From contig NC_091564.1 of assembly GCF_042767895.1 (NCBI RefSeq), positions 6,236,975-6,246,974 on the forward strand: a stretch of DNA of 10,000 nucleotides, given 5' to 3'. Of this stretch, positions 1-6,600 are shown piece by piece; within the stretch, counting starts at the first letter, position 1, and each line of letters begins with the position of its first letter. The translations under genes and the position numbers were made by a program. Under the pieces are notes generated by a model. It did not search any database, was not told the origin of the DNA, and saw only the letters and a list, made by a program, of their open reading frames with translations. Source of the stretch: Penaeus vannamei (Eukaryota > Arthropoda > Malacostraca > Decapoda > Penaeidae).

Positions 1-180
1 TAACCCCCCTAACCCCACTTCTAACCCCCTCCACACCCATCCCCTCCCCCCTACCCACCCTAAACTCCCCCCATCCCCTTGCCCTCCTCCCCATCCCCCC
101 AACCCACCTCCCTGAATCCTCACCATCTCCCACCCCACCCCCACCTCGGGAATTCCCCCTCCCCCCTCCCCCCTTCCTCC
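1..180. repeat. C-rich low-complexity block
   Basis: This stretch is dominated by C runs of four to seven separated by A, T or short AT words, with CTAACCCC recurring irregularly near the start. There is no fixed period, so it is low-complexity DNA rather than a tandem repeat. No open frame with informative composition is present. Confidence 0.8.
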
Positions 181-390
181 TTGCAATCAGTGCCTGTGGA
201 TTTATCAAGGAAGAGGAAAATGGCGTCCCTTCTTACCCTGCGAAGCCTAACCTAGGTCTATTTCTGGGGATGTAGGCCTAGGTGATATCCGCGCCGTAAA
301 GAGTTCGAGGCAGCTGTAAACTTTCGTAAACCCGCGCGTCTTGAGAAGGAGGAAGACTGAGTTCTTGAAGGTTGTCCCGTGTTTCTTAAA
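181..390. other. Unique non-coding island
   Basis: This is ordinary mixed-composition sequence between two low-complexity blocks. It contains an 8-bp palindrome ACCTAGGT (250-257) and a near copy GCCTAGGT (276-283), 26 bp apart. A CAGCTG E-box word lies at 311-316, and CG-containing words cluster around 289-338. No gene, splice structure or RNA fold is recognisable. It may be single-copy DNA or the edge of a dispersed repeat; I cannot tell which without a genome comparison. Confidence 0.5.
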
Positions 391-650
391 AGTTTTTTTC
401 TTTTTCTTTTTCTTCTTTTTCTTCTGCTTCTTCTGTTGTTGTTTTTCCTATTTCTTCTTTTTATTTCTTCTTCTTTTTCCATTTCTTCTTTTTCTGTTTT
501 TCTTTTTGTTCCACTTCTTCTGCTTCCTTTTTTTTTCTTTTTCTTTTTTCTTCATCTTCTCTTTCTTCATCTTCTTCCTCTTCCTTTCCTTTTTCTTCTT
601 CTTTTTCTCCTGTTTTCTTCTTATTCTTCTTAATCTTTGTTTACTATTCT
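391..650. repeat. Degenerate T/C tract (TTC/TTTTTC)
   Basis: About 260 bp in which almost every base on the plus strand is T or C, built from TTC, TTTTTC and TTCTTTTT words with occasional G or A. It gives stop-free frames encoding Phe/Leu/Ser only, which is a composition effect. It is followed after a short gap by an A/G tract, so the two could pair as an imperfect long inverted repeat. Confidence 0.9.
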
Positions 651-696
651 CTCTATATATAGGTGGGTGAGTAAATAAATAGATGGATATGGATAG

Positions 697-842
697 ATAG
701 GTTAGAAAATAAGAAGAGGAAGAAAAGGAAAAGAAGGAGGCGGAGGAGAAGGAGAAGAAGAAGAAGAAGAAGAAGAAGAAGAAGAAGAAGAAGAAGAAGA
801 AGAAGAAGAAGAAGAAGAAGGAGGAGGAGGAGGAGGAGAATG
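697..842. repeat. A/G tract with (GAA)22 and (GGA)6
   Basis: A purine-only tract whose core is an uninterrupted (GAA)n run from about 754 to 820, roughly 22 units. It continues directly into (GGA)n at about 820-838. Long uninterrupted GAA/TTC runs are known to form triplex (H-DNA) structures and to be length-variable. Confidence 0.95.
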
Positions 843-960
843 AAAAGATAGAAATGAAGATAGATAGTAGACAGATGCAGATGTATATAGATTTAGATAT
901 AGATATTGATTTATGAATAAATAAATGTAAATATAGATATATCTGAACTTTCTAACAAAG
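843..960. repeat. Degenerate GATA/ATAG-like A/T-rich DNA
   Basis: A/T-rich sequence with scattered GATAGATAG, ATATAGAT and AATAAATAAAT words. It looks like a decayed tetranucleotide repeat rather than unique DNA. There is no regular period and no gene signal. Confidence 0.6.
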
Positions 961-1263
<303 letters not shown>

Positions 1264-1400
1264 AAAAGCAAAAACCTGCCTCTTGTAGCCACGACTTTCA
1301 TGTCTTCATGTTAAAAGGCCTTTTGTCACTGTGCCATGATCGTTAAATAAGGGACTGAAATCTCAAACAACATTTCAGTAGATCATCTTGAGACAAAATC
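1264..1400. other. Unique island with nested inverted repeats
   Basis: Mixed-composition sequence with no coding signal. It contains a perfect 12-bp palindrome AAAAGGCCTTTT (1313-1324). It also has a nested inverted repeat: outer arms ATGATC (1336-1341) and GATCAT (1381-1386), inner arms ACTGAAAT (1354-1361) and ATTTCAGT (1372-1379) with a 10-nt loop. A competing pair, TCTCAA (1361-1366) and TTGAGA (1388-1393), also exists. I do not recognise it as a known RNA or transposon end. Confidence 0.5.
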
Positions 1401-1463
1401 CGGGGTGGGGGAGGGGGGGATGTGTGTCTGTGGGGGGGGGTGTATTTGTGTTGTGTGTGTGTT

Positions 1464-1496
<33 letters not shown>

Positions 1497-1660
1497 TTGT
1501 GTTTGTGTTGTATGTGTTTGTGTGGGTCTGTGTGTGTGTTTACGTTTGTATGTGGGCGAGTGTATGTATATGTGTATATGTTTACATGTGTATGTGTATG
1601 TGTGTGTGTGTGTTTACGTTTGTATGTGTATGTTTATATGCATGTGTGTGTTTTTTTTTC
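1401..1660. repeat. Degenerate (GT)n array with G runs
   Basis: The block begins with G-rich sequence, including a G9-type run near 1432-1440. It continues as (GT)n interrupted by TTT, TA and GTAT words, with the purest run at about 1470-1496. From about 1540 it becomes a TGTATG/TGTTTACG mixture and ends in a T run near 1651-1659. The interruptions suggest an old, decayed dinucleotide array. Confidence 0.9.
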
Positions 1661-1945
1661 TTTTATCTAGACGTGTGTGTGCAATGATTCACGAACATTT
1701 TTCTTGCAGTTTTCCTTTCTTAAACAGACTAAGATTGTTGACACGCCTGGCGAAAACCAAGATAATTTTTACATTTTCAAAAAGGCACAAATTCAGTCCA
1801 CAAAAGTTAACAATGGAAAGAGGGAAAATTAAATTAAGTCCTTTTATCTTTTTTTTTCTTTTTATTGTTCTTGTGGTATTACAATTTGTTCTATAATTTG
1901 CATACTTAATTAACATTAATGGCTTTGATGAGTCGCGAATTTAGA
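1661..1945. other. A/T-rich unique stretch, no gene recognised
   Basis: This is one of the longer non-repetitive stretches. It includes AACATTTTTCTTGCAG (1694-1709), which resembles a splice acceptor. Neither the plus-strand sequence after it nor the minus-strand frame across 1689-1916 gives a protein I recognise, and composition is A/T-rich throughout. The plus frame runs directly out of the GT array and into a T run, which argues against a real exon. Treat it as intergenic or intronic. Confidence 0.45.
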
Positions 1946-2256
1946 AATAGAAGGAGGAGAAGAAGGAAGAAAATAGGGTAGAAAATAGAGAATGCGGAAT
2001 TAGAATGCAAAATTAATATAGGAAAGACAGAGTTGAAAAGTAAGAAGAAGAGAAGATGAAAAAGAAGGAAAATGAAAAACAGAAGAAAAAGGAAAAAGAA
2101 AGGATGTAACAGAAGAAAGTAAGAAAGAAGAAGGAGGAGGAGGAAGTGAAGAAAAAGAAAAGGAGAAGAAGAAGGGGGAGGAGCAGAAGCAGAAGCAGAA
2201 GGAGAAGAAAAAGAAGAAGAACAAAGAGAGAAAAAGAAGAAATAAAAACAAAAATC
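1946..2256. repeat. Degenerate A/G tract (GAA/GAGG)
   Basis: About 310 bp nearly all A or G on the plus strand, with GAAGAAG, AGGAGGAGG and AGCAGAAGC words and few interruptions. No fixed period holds for more than about six units. Stop-free frames here encode only Lys, Arg, Glu and Gly (or Phe/Ser/Leu on the other strand). Confidence 0.9.
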
Positions 2257-2270
2257 ATACTACGCTTCTG

Positions 2271-2540
2271 GATTTTTTTTTCTTTTAAGGTTGTCTTCTT
2301 TTGTTTCTTTCATATAAATTTTGTTTATTTTATTATTCCATTCTAATTCCTTTGTGATATTTATCTTTGAGCTTTTGTTGCTTTTTGTTTATTTTTTTTA
2401 TCTCTTCTTTTCTTTTATCTTTTTTCATAAATTATTGTTGCTTTCTCCCGTGTCTCTCCTTTATTTCTTTGTTTGTGTAGATTTACTTATTTCTATTTGT
2501 TTCATTTTATTTTGTTTTTTCTAAATTTCTTGTTATCTAT
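2271..2540. repeat. T-rich low-complexity DNA
   Basis: T makes up well over half of this block, in runs of up to nine, separated by single C, G or A bases. There is no tandem period. The open frame across 2321-2524 encodes Phe/Leu/Ile-rich sequence of the kind any T-rich DNA gives; no signal peptide followed by a folded domain can be argued for. Confidence 0.75.
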
Positions 2541-2670
2541 TAATTAATTTATTTATTTATTATTGGCTGTAACATCCTTCTAAATTCGTTGTTGGACATA
2601 GGCCTATCACAGATTTTTCAACCCGCACTGGGCCTGCGTGATAAGGTATGGCCCACCCTCTCCCCATCAG
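2541..2670 (-). mobile_element. 3' end of a non-LTR retrotransposon (truncated)
   Basis: Read on the minus strand, GATGTTACAGCC (within 2565-2577) is followed directly by a short A/T tail of TAAT/AAAT units (2541-2564). This is the arrangement of the 3' terminus of an arthropod non-LTR retrotransposon ending in a microsatellite-like tail. On the plus strand the blocks GGCTGTAACATCC (2565-2577), GTTGGACATAGGCCT (2591-2605) and CAACCCGCACTGGGCC (2619-2634) match, from memory, the recurring tail of endonuclease/reverse-transcriptase elements (RTE-like) common in insects and crustaceans. No reverse transcriptase or endonuclease coding survives. The part that would lie further 5' in the element has been replaced by the minisatellite. 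Recognition as an element end is fairly firm; the clade is less certain. Confidence 0.6.
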
Positions 2671-3141
2671 CGTGGTAGGGTATCGCCCACCCTCTCCCCA
2701 TCAGCATGGTAAGGTATGGCCCACCCTCTCCCCATCAGCGTGGTAGGGTATGGCCCACCCTCTCCCCATCAGCGTGGTAGGGTATGGCCCACCCTCTCCC
2801 CATCAGTGTGGTAGGGTATTGGCCCACCCTCTCCCCATCAGCATGATAGGGTATGGCCCACCCTCTCCTTAGCGTGGTAGGGTATGGCCCACCCTCTCCC
2901 CACCAGCATGGTAGGGTCTGGCCCACCCTCTCCCCATCAGCGTGATGGGTATGGCCCACCCTCTCCCCATCAGCGTGGTAGGGTATGGCCCACCCTCTCC
3001 CCATCAGCGTGGTAGGGTATGGCCCACCCTCTCCCCATCAGCGTGGTAGGGTATGGCCCACCCTCTCCCCATCAGCGTGGTAGGGTATGGCCCACCCTCT
3101 CCCCATCAGCGTGGTAGGGTATGGCCCACCCTCTCCCCATC
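2636..3141. repeat. 34-bp minisatellite, 15 copies
   Basis: Fifteen head-to-tail copies of a 34-bp unit that begins GCGTGGTAGGGTATGG and ends CTCTCCCCATCA. Copies start at 2636, 2670, 2704, 2738, 2772, 2806, 2841, 2872, 2906, 2940, 2973, 3007, 3041, 3075 and 3109. The last copy lacks its final base. The first copy (GCGTGATAAGG...) is continuous with the retrotransposon tail upstream, so that tail supplied the founding unit. Copies 1-10 carry substitutions and small indels: an extra T near 2820, 3 bp missing near 2868, one base missing near 2946. Copies 11-15 are identical. Because 34 is not a multiple of three, all frames run through it and no protein should be inferred. Confidence 0.97.
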
Positions 3142-3294
3142 TTGATACGCGTCTCAAAAACAGGCACATACACAAAAAAAAATGCATGTCCTTCTATCTT
3201 TCAGGTAGATATGCATTTATTTATCTATCTATTAGTTAGATAAGTATGTCTAGACTGATATATATGTATTTATTATCTATCTATATAAATATAA
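3142..3294. other. Left flank of the TA array, with half of a direct repeat
   Basis: Starts as unique DNA after the minisatellite, has an A9-type run near 3173-3182, and then becomes TATC/TATT-rich. The segment 3193-3216 (TCTATCTT...ATATGCAT) and the segment 3244-3258 (GTATGTCTAGACTGA) each have a diverged counterpart on the right side of the TA array. This suggests that the array sits between two copies of a short dispersed sequence. Confidence 0.6.
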
Positions 3295-3402
<108 letters not shown>

Positions 3403-3640
3403 TAATTCTCTATCTATCCGGTAGATGTGCATGTCTAGGCTGAAAGACATGCCATTATTTTAGCGTATATGCACGTCCGTATATATGAATATTCATTAAG
3501 AAAACGGCCGATTATGAATATTCTTACGGCCTCCCTCTCCTCGTCTGCTCCTTGTCATTTTTGTTATTTTGTCTTGTTCTGTTTCGTTGGCTAATGTTTG
3601 TGAGAAATGTTATTCTCGTTTTTCTTTTGGGTTGTTCTCC
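3403..3640. other. Unique island with hairpin and palindromic direct repeat
   Basis: The right copy of the direct repeat flanking the TA array lies at 3409-3443. A perfect 8-bp hairpin, GCATGTCT (3429-3436) with AGACATGC (3445-3452), has an 8-nt loop. A 12-bp palindrome ATGAATATTCAT (3485-3496) recurs in part as ATGAATATTC (3514-3523), each followed by ACGGCC. From about 3550 the sequence becomes T-rich. No gene is recognised. Confidence 0.5.
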
Positions 3641-3806
3641 GTTGTTCTAACCTCTCTTCTCTTGTCTTCTCCCTTCCTTCTCCGTTTTCACCTCCTCGCT
3701 TCCTTCTCCTCCTCCTCCTTCTCCTCCTTCTCCTCCTCCTTCTCCTACTCCTACTCCTACTCCTCCTCCTCCTCCTCCTCCTCCTCCTCCTCCTCCTCCT
3801 CCTCCT
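3641..3806. repeat. C/T tract ending in (TCC)n
   Basis: A C/T-rich stretch that sharpens into (CTC)n with TTC and TAC variants (3702-3751) and then an uninterrupted (TCC)n run of about 18 units (about 3752-3806). On the opposite strand it reads as poly-Gly or poly-Arg, which is a repeat effect. Confidence 0.95.
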
Positions 3807-3840
3807 TCCCTCTTGCTCCTGATCTTTGGCCAAAACAACA

Positions 3841-4075
3841 TTGATTAAAAAAGAAATAAAAGAATAAAGAACATTACATGAAAAGAAAGAAAAGAGAGAG
3901 AGAGAGAGATAAACAAAAAGAATAAAGAACAGAATATGAGAAGAAACAAAATAAACAAAAGAATGAAGAACAGAACGGGAAATAATGTTAAAAAAAACGG
4001 AGAGAAAAAGAAAAGAGAAGAAAGAAACAAAAATGAATATAGAACATAACCCACACAAAAAACGAAAAAACATTC
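3841..4075. repeat. A-rich tract with recurring GAATAAAGAAC words
   Basis: An A-dominated purine tract with a short (GA)n run at about 3893-3909. The word AGAATAAAGAAC at 3861 recurs near 3919, and the variant GAATGAAGAAC occurs at 3961, so part of it is a decayed tandem repeat of irregular 40-60 bp spacing. No gene evidence. Confidence 0.75.
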
Positions 4076-4089
4076 AGAAGAGAACATAA

Positions 4090-4403
4090 AAAACCGAGGG
4101 ATGGGTAAAGGGGAAGGGAGGAGGGGAGAAGAAGGAGGAGAAAGGGGGAGGAGGGAAGAAAGGAGGTATAGAGGGGAAGGGGGGAAGGAAAGGAGGGGAA
4201 AAGGGGTAAGGGAAAGGGGGGTGGGGGGAAGGGAAGGGAGGGGAAAAGGGGGTAAGGGGGAAGAGAAGGGAGGGGAAAAGGGGGTAAGGAGGAAGGGAGG
4301 GGAAAAGGGGGGTAACGGGGAAGGGAAGGGAGGGGAAAGGGGGGTAAAAAGGAAGAGAAGGGAGGGGAAAGGGGGTATCGGGGGGGGGGGGAGGGGAAGG
4401 GTC
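4090..4403. repeat. G-rich minisatellite, about 28-32 bp unit
   Basis: A G-dominated purine tract containing a repeating module of G4-6, GTAA, G5, AAGAGAAGGGAGGGG and AAAA. The T of each GTA landmark falls at 4207, 4253, 4285, 4313, 4345 and 4376, giving steps of 46, 32, 28, 32 and 31. It ends in a G run at about 4380-4391. Multiple closely spaced G3+ runs give strong G-quadruplex potential on the plus strand. Confidence 0.85.
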
Positions 4404-4533
4404 AGCCACAGCACCGAGCAACAAATGACTATTCGTCCATTAGCGGAATCGCAGCACAATCGTCCGAGATCACATTATGAGGATCCGCCGGCACAATAAA
4501 CCAAAGACTGGACAAAGGTGCCGGGTCTATGGG
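4404..4533. other. Unique non-coding island
   Basis: About 130 bp of mixed sequence with several CG words and no repeat structure. Both strands are open in one frame here, but on each side the frame continues only into the G-rich or A-rich repeat. The local peptides match nothing I know. It is probably single-copy DNA between repeats. Confidence 0.45.
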
Positions 4534-4590
4534 GAGAGGGGGGGGGGAGGGGAGGAGGGGAGAGGGGGAGAGGAAGGGAGATAGGAAGGG
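4534..4590. repeat. Short G/A tract with G run
   Basis: Purine-only sequence with a G9-10 run around 4540-4548 followed by GGGGAGG modules. It is similar in composition to the larger G-rich tract upstream. Confidence 0.8.
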
Positions 4591-4636
4591 CTGAGGACCG
4601 CGCCTTCAGGATGCTAATGATGGAATTTGCATAGGA
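4591..4636. promoter_or_regulatory. Possible paired octamer (POU) motif
   Basis: ATGCTAAT (4611-4618) and ATTTGCAT (4625-4632) are separated by six bases. The second is the exact reverse complement of the POU-domain octamer ATGCAAAT, and the first differs from the octamer at one base, so together they form an imperfect inverted octamer pair. That is what the sequence shows. A regulatory role is only inferred, and no adjacent gene is visible. Confidence 0.2.
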
Positions 4637-4988
4637 TTCCCCTCCTCCTCCTCCTTCGTCCCCCGTTCCTTCTCCTCCTTCTCCTCGTCTTCGGCCTCCT
4701 CTTTCTCTCCTCTTGCTCTCCGTCTTCGATCTCTTTCTTCTTCATTCTTCTTCTCCCTCTGCTCCCCCTCTTTCTCTTTCTTTTCATCATCATCCTTCTT
4801 CTTCATCTTTTTCTTCTTCTTCTTCTTCTTCTTCTTCATCTTCTTCTTCTTCTTCTCCTCCTCTTCCTCCTTCTCTTTCTCCTTCTTCTTCTTCCGGTCC
4901 ATTCACCTCCTATTCCTCTCTTCTTTTCTCTTTCTTTGTCCTGCTCTTGTAAGTATATTTTTTCTTTTTCTTTTTCTCCTCTTCCTCT
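4637..4988. repeat. C/T tract with (CTT)n
   Basis: About 350 bp of nearly pure C/T, moving from CTC-rich to (CTT)n (about 4811-4856, with CAT interruptions) and back to TCC/TTTTTC words. Frames encode Leu or Ser runs (or Lys/Glu on the other strand). It is separated from an A/G tract by a (GT)n run and a short unique hinge. Confidence 0.95.
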
Positions 4989-4997
4989 CTCCCTTCT

Positions 4998-5001
4998 TGT
5001 G

Positions 5002-5092
<91 letters not shown>
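4998..5092. repeat. (GT)47 array
   Basis: An almost perfect GT run with one T-to-C interruption at 5008. Alternating purine-pyrimidine runs of this kind can adopt Z-DNA. The near purity suggests recent expansion compared with the decayed GT block at 1401-1660. Confidence 0.97.
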
Positions 5093-5093
<1 letters not shown>

Positions 5094-5165
5094 TCGGTGT
5101 GCTTATGTAATACTTACATAAATGAATTTAATCGATGTAAAAGTCGGGCAAAGAAACGCTCAGTA
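5093..5165. promoter_or_regulatory. Unique hinge with inverted TTATGTAA pair
   Basis: TTATGTAA (5103-5110) and TTACATAA (5114-5121) form a perfect 8-bp inverted repeat with a 3-bp spacer. Each arm matches the core bound by PAR-type bZIP factors (NFIL3/E4BP4 in vertebrates; vrille and Pdp1 boxes in insects). The symmetry is seen directly; binding is inference. The rest of the hinge is unremarkable unique DNA. Confidence 0.2.
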
Positions 5166-5650
5166 AAGGGGAAGACGAAGAGGAGGAGGAGGAGAAGGAG
5201 AAAATAAGAAAGAAAGGAAGATGAACATGAAGGGAAAAGAAGAAAATGAAGAATAGAATAAGAAGAGGAAAAGGGTGGAAACGTTTAAGGGGAGAAAAAG
5301 ATTTTTAAGAAAATGAAAAAGAAAAATTTAGACGAAGAAGAAGAAAAAAATTGGAGGGGGAGAAGAAGGAGACGAAGAAAAAGAAACGAGAAGAAGAAAA
5401 AAAAGATAAAGAAAAAGAAGATGATAATGGTGAAGAAATGCTGGAAAGAAAAAAAGATAATGAAAACAATATAAAGAAAAGAGACATGACAAACAGAACG
5501 CGGAAGAAAAGAAGAAAAACTAAATTGATAATAAGAAAAAGAATAATCCTCATACACAGTAAAGGTAAGAATGGAGAAAAGGCAAAGATAAGAAGAGAAT
5601 GATAATAAAAAAGAAAGCCAAAGAAAAATGATAATAGCAGAAAAAAAGAT
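5166..5650. repeat. Degenerate A/G tract (GAA/GAAAAA)
   Basis: About 480 bp dominated by A and G with GGAGGAGG, AAGAAGAAG and GAAAAAG words and scattered T. There is no fixed period. The minus-strand frames are Phe/Ser/Leu-rich and start from TTG rather than ATG, so I do not call a gene. Confidence 0.9.
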
Positions 5651-5732
5651 ATCTTTCTCCACGTGGGCGCCGTGGCCAACGCCCTTGTGCAAATACTAAA
5701 TTTTTGCGTCGAAAGAGGGAGCTTTTATAGTG
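5651..5732 (-). promoter_or_regulatory. Island with E-box and minus-strand TATA word
   Basis: A short unique segment. It contains CCACGTGG (5659-5666), a perfect CACGTG-class E-box of the type bound by MYC/MAX and CLOCK/CYCLE-like bHLH factors, and a 12-bp palindrome AAAGATATCTTT across its left edge (5645-5656). On the minus strand 5730-5721 reads CTATAAAAGC, a strong TATA-box word with the E-box about 60 bp downstream. There is no start codon or coding sequence downstream on that strand, only the A/G tract read as Phe/Ser. A promoter is possible but unsupported. Confidence 0.15.
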
Positions 5733-5758
5733 GGGGGCGGGGGGGGGGAGGAGGGGAA
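5731..5758. repeat. G run
   Basis: Two G runs of about six and ten bases separated by a C, followed by GGAGGGG. It sits immediately before the trinucleotide array and could form a G-quadruplex. Confidence 0.85.
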
Positions 5759-5774
5759 AGTCCAGGAGGGGAAT

Positions 5775-5939
5775 CAGCATTATCGTTATCGTTATCGTTG
5801 TCGTTATTAATATTGTCATTATTTTCATTCTTATTATCATTATTATCATCGTTATCATTATCATCATCACTACCACCACCATCATCATCATCATCAATCA
5901 TCATCAATCATCATCATCATTATCATTATCATTATCATT

Positions 5940-5979
<40 letters not shown>

Positions 5980-6335
5980 CCACCACCACCACCACCACCA
6001 CCACCACCACCACCACCACCACCACCACCACCACCACCACCACCACCACCTCCACCACCACAACCACAACCACCACCTCCACCACAACCACAACCACCAC
6101 CACCATCACCATCCTCATCCTCCCCATCATCACCACCACCACCATCACCACCACCACCACCACCATCACTACCATCACCACCACCACCACCACCACAACC
6201 ACCAAAACCACCACAACCACCACCACTACAACCACCACCACCACCACCACCACCATCACTACCACCACCACTACCGCCACCACCATCACCATCCTCACCA
6301 CCATCTTCATCCTCCTCATCATCACCATTACCGCC
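5775..6335. repeat. Compound trinucleotide array TTA/TCG to ATC to ACC
   Basis: A continuous array about 560 bp long in which the unit changes along its length. It starts with TTATCG (5779-5800) and TTATTA/TTATCA variants. It then passes through (ATC)n, pure at about 5940-5978, and uninterrupted (ACC)n at about 5978-6051. The last part is ACC interspersed with ACA, ATC and CTC units. The plus frame gives poly-His and the minus frame poly-Val/Met. It starts from GTG in unique DNA and has no domain, so it is not a gene. Confidence 0.97.
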
Positions 6336-6600
6336 TCACCACCCTTATCAGCAACACCACCCTCATAAACCTCATAAATAACGCACAAGCATGATAAATA
6401 AATACTTAAATATACTCCTCGCTTTCGAACCAACAATATCGATAAAGATGAGGCCAAGAAAATGCCGAAATTCACGTATCAAGGAGATAAAGAGTGCACG
6501 TAAGGTCGTCAACCCGTAGCGAAAACGAGGCACTTTGACCCTTAACGGCGCCACGGGCAGATAGCGTTGGGGAAAGGGCGAGGAAAAACTGCATTTTCCT
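6336..6600. other. Unique island with TATCGATA word
   Basis: About 265 bp of mixed sequence without repeats. TATCGATA (6437-6444) is the exact core of the DRE element bound by DREF at many Drosophila promoters. CG-containing words are frequent from 6466 to 6580. The minus-strand frame across 6372-6554 does not resemble a protein known to me. It could hold regulatory DNA or be plain intergenic sequence. Confidence 0.4.

Noticed and set aside
1..50. CTAACCCC words that might be telomeric
   Set aside because: Spacing is irregular and neither CCCTAA nor the arthropod CCTAA repeat is present in tandem; it is plain C-rich low-complexity DNA.
1405..1896. Plus-strand frame joining a Cys/Val run to a 60-residue mixed peptide, with a splice-acceptor-like site at 1694-1709
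   Set aside because: The first half is the GT array and the second half is A/T-rich without recognisable similarity. A lone acceptor-like word is expected by chance in T-rich DNA.
1925..1945. TTGATGAGTCGCGAA, resembling a hammerhead ribozyme core
   Set aside because: The essential C of CUGAUGA is replaced by U, there is no proper stem II/GAAA arrangement, and no matching cleavage site is visible.
2735..3004. Minus-strand frame with repeated Gly-Trp-Ala-Ile-Pro-Tyr-His units
   Set aside because: The 34-bp minisatellite is open in all its frames, and the indels within it shift the peptide phase. There is no conserved start or end.
2636..3141. Regular 34-bp repeats that might suggest a CRISPR array
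   Set aside because: Copies are directly contiguous with no spacers, and the surroundings are eukaryotic.
5663..6394. Long open frame with a poly-His tract, as if a histidine-rich protein
   Set aside because: It begins with GTG in unique DNA and then follows a (ATC/ACC)n array. The His run is only the repeat read in one frame, with no domain on either side.
6420..6440. TTTCGAACC, resembling a tRNA T-loop
   Set aside because: Flanking bases do not form a T-stem on either strand and no acceptor, D or anticodon arm can be drawn.
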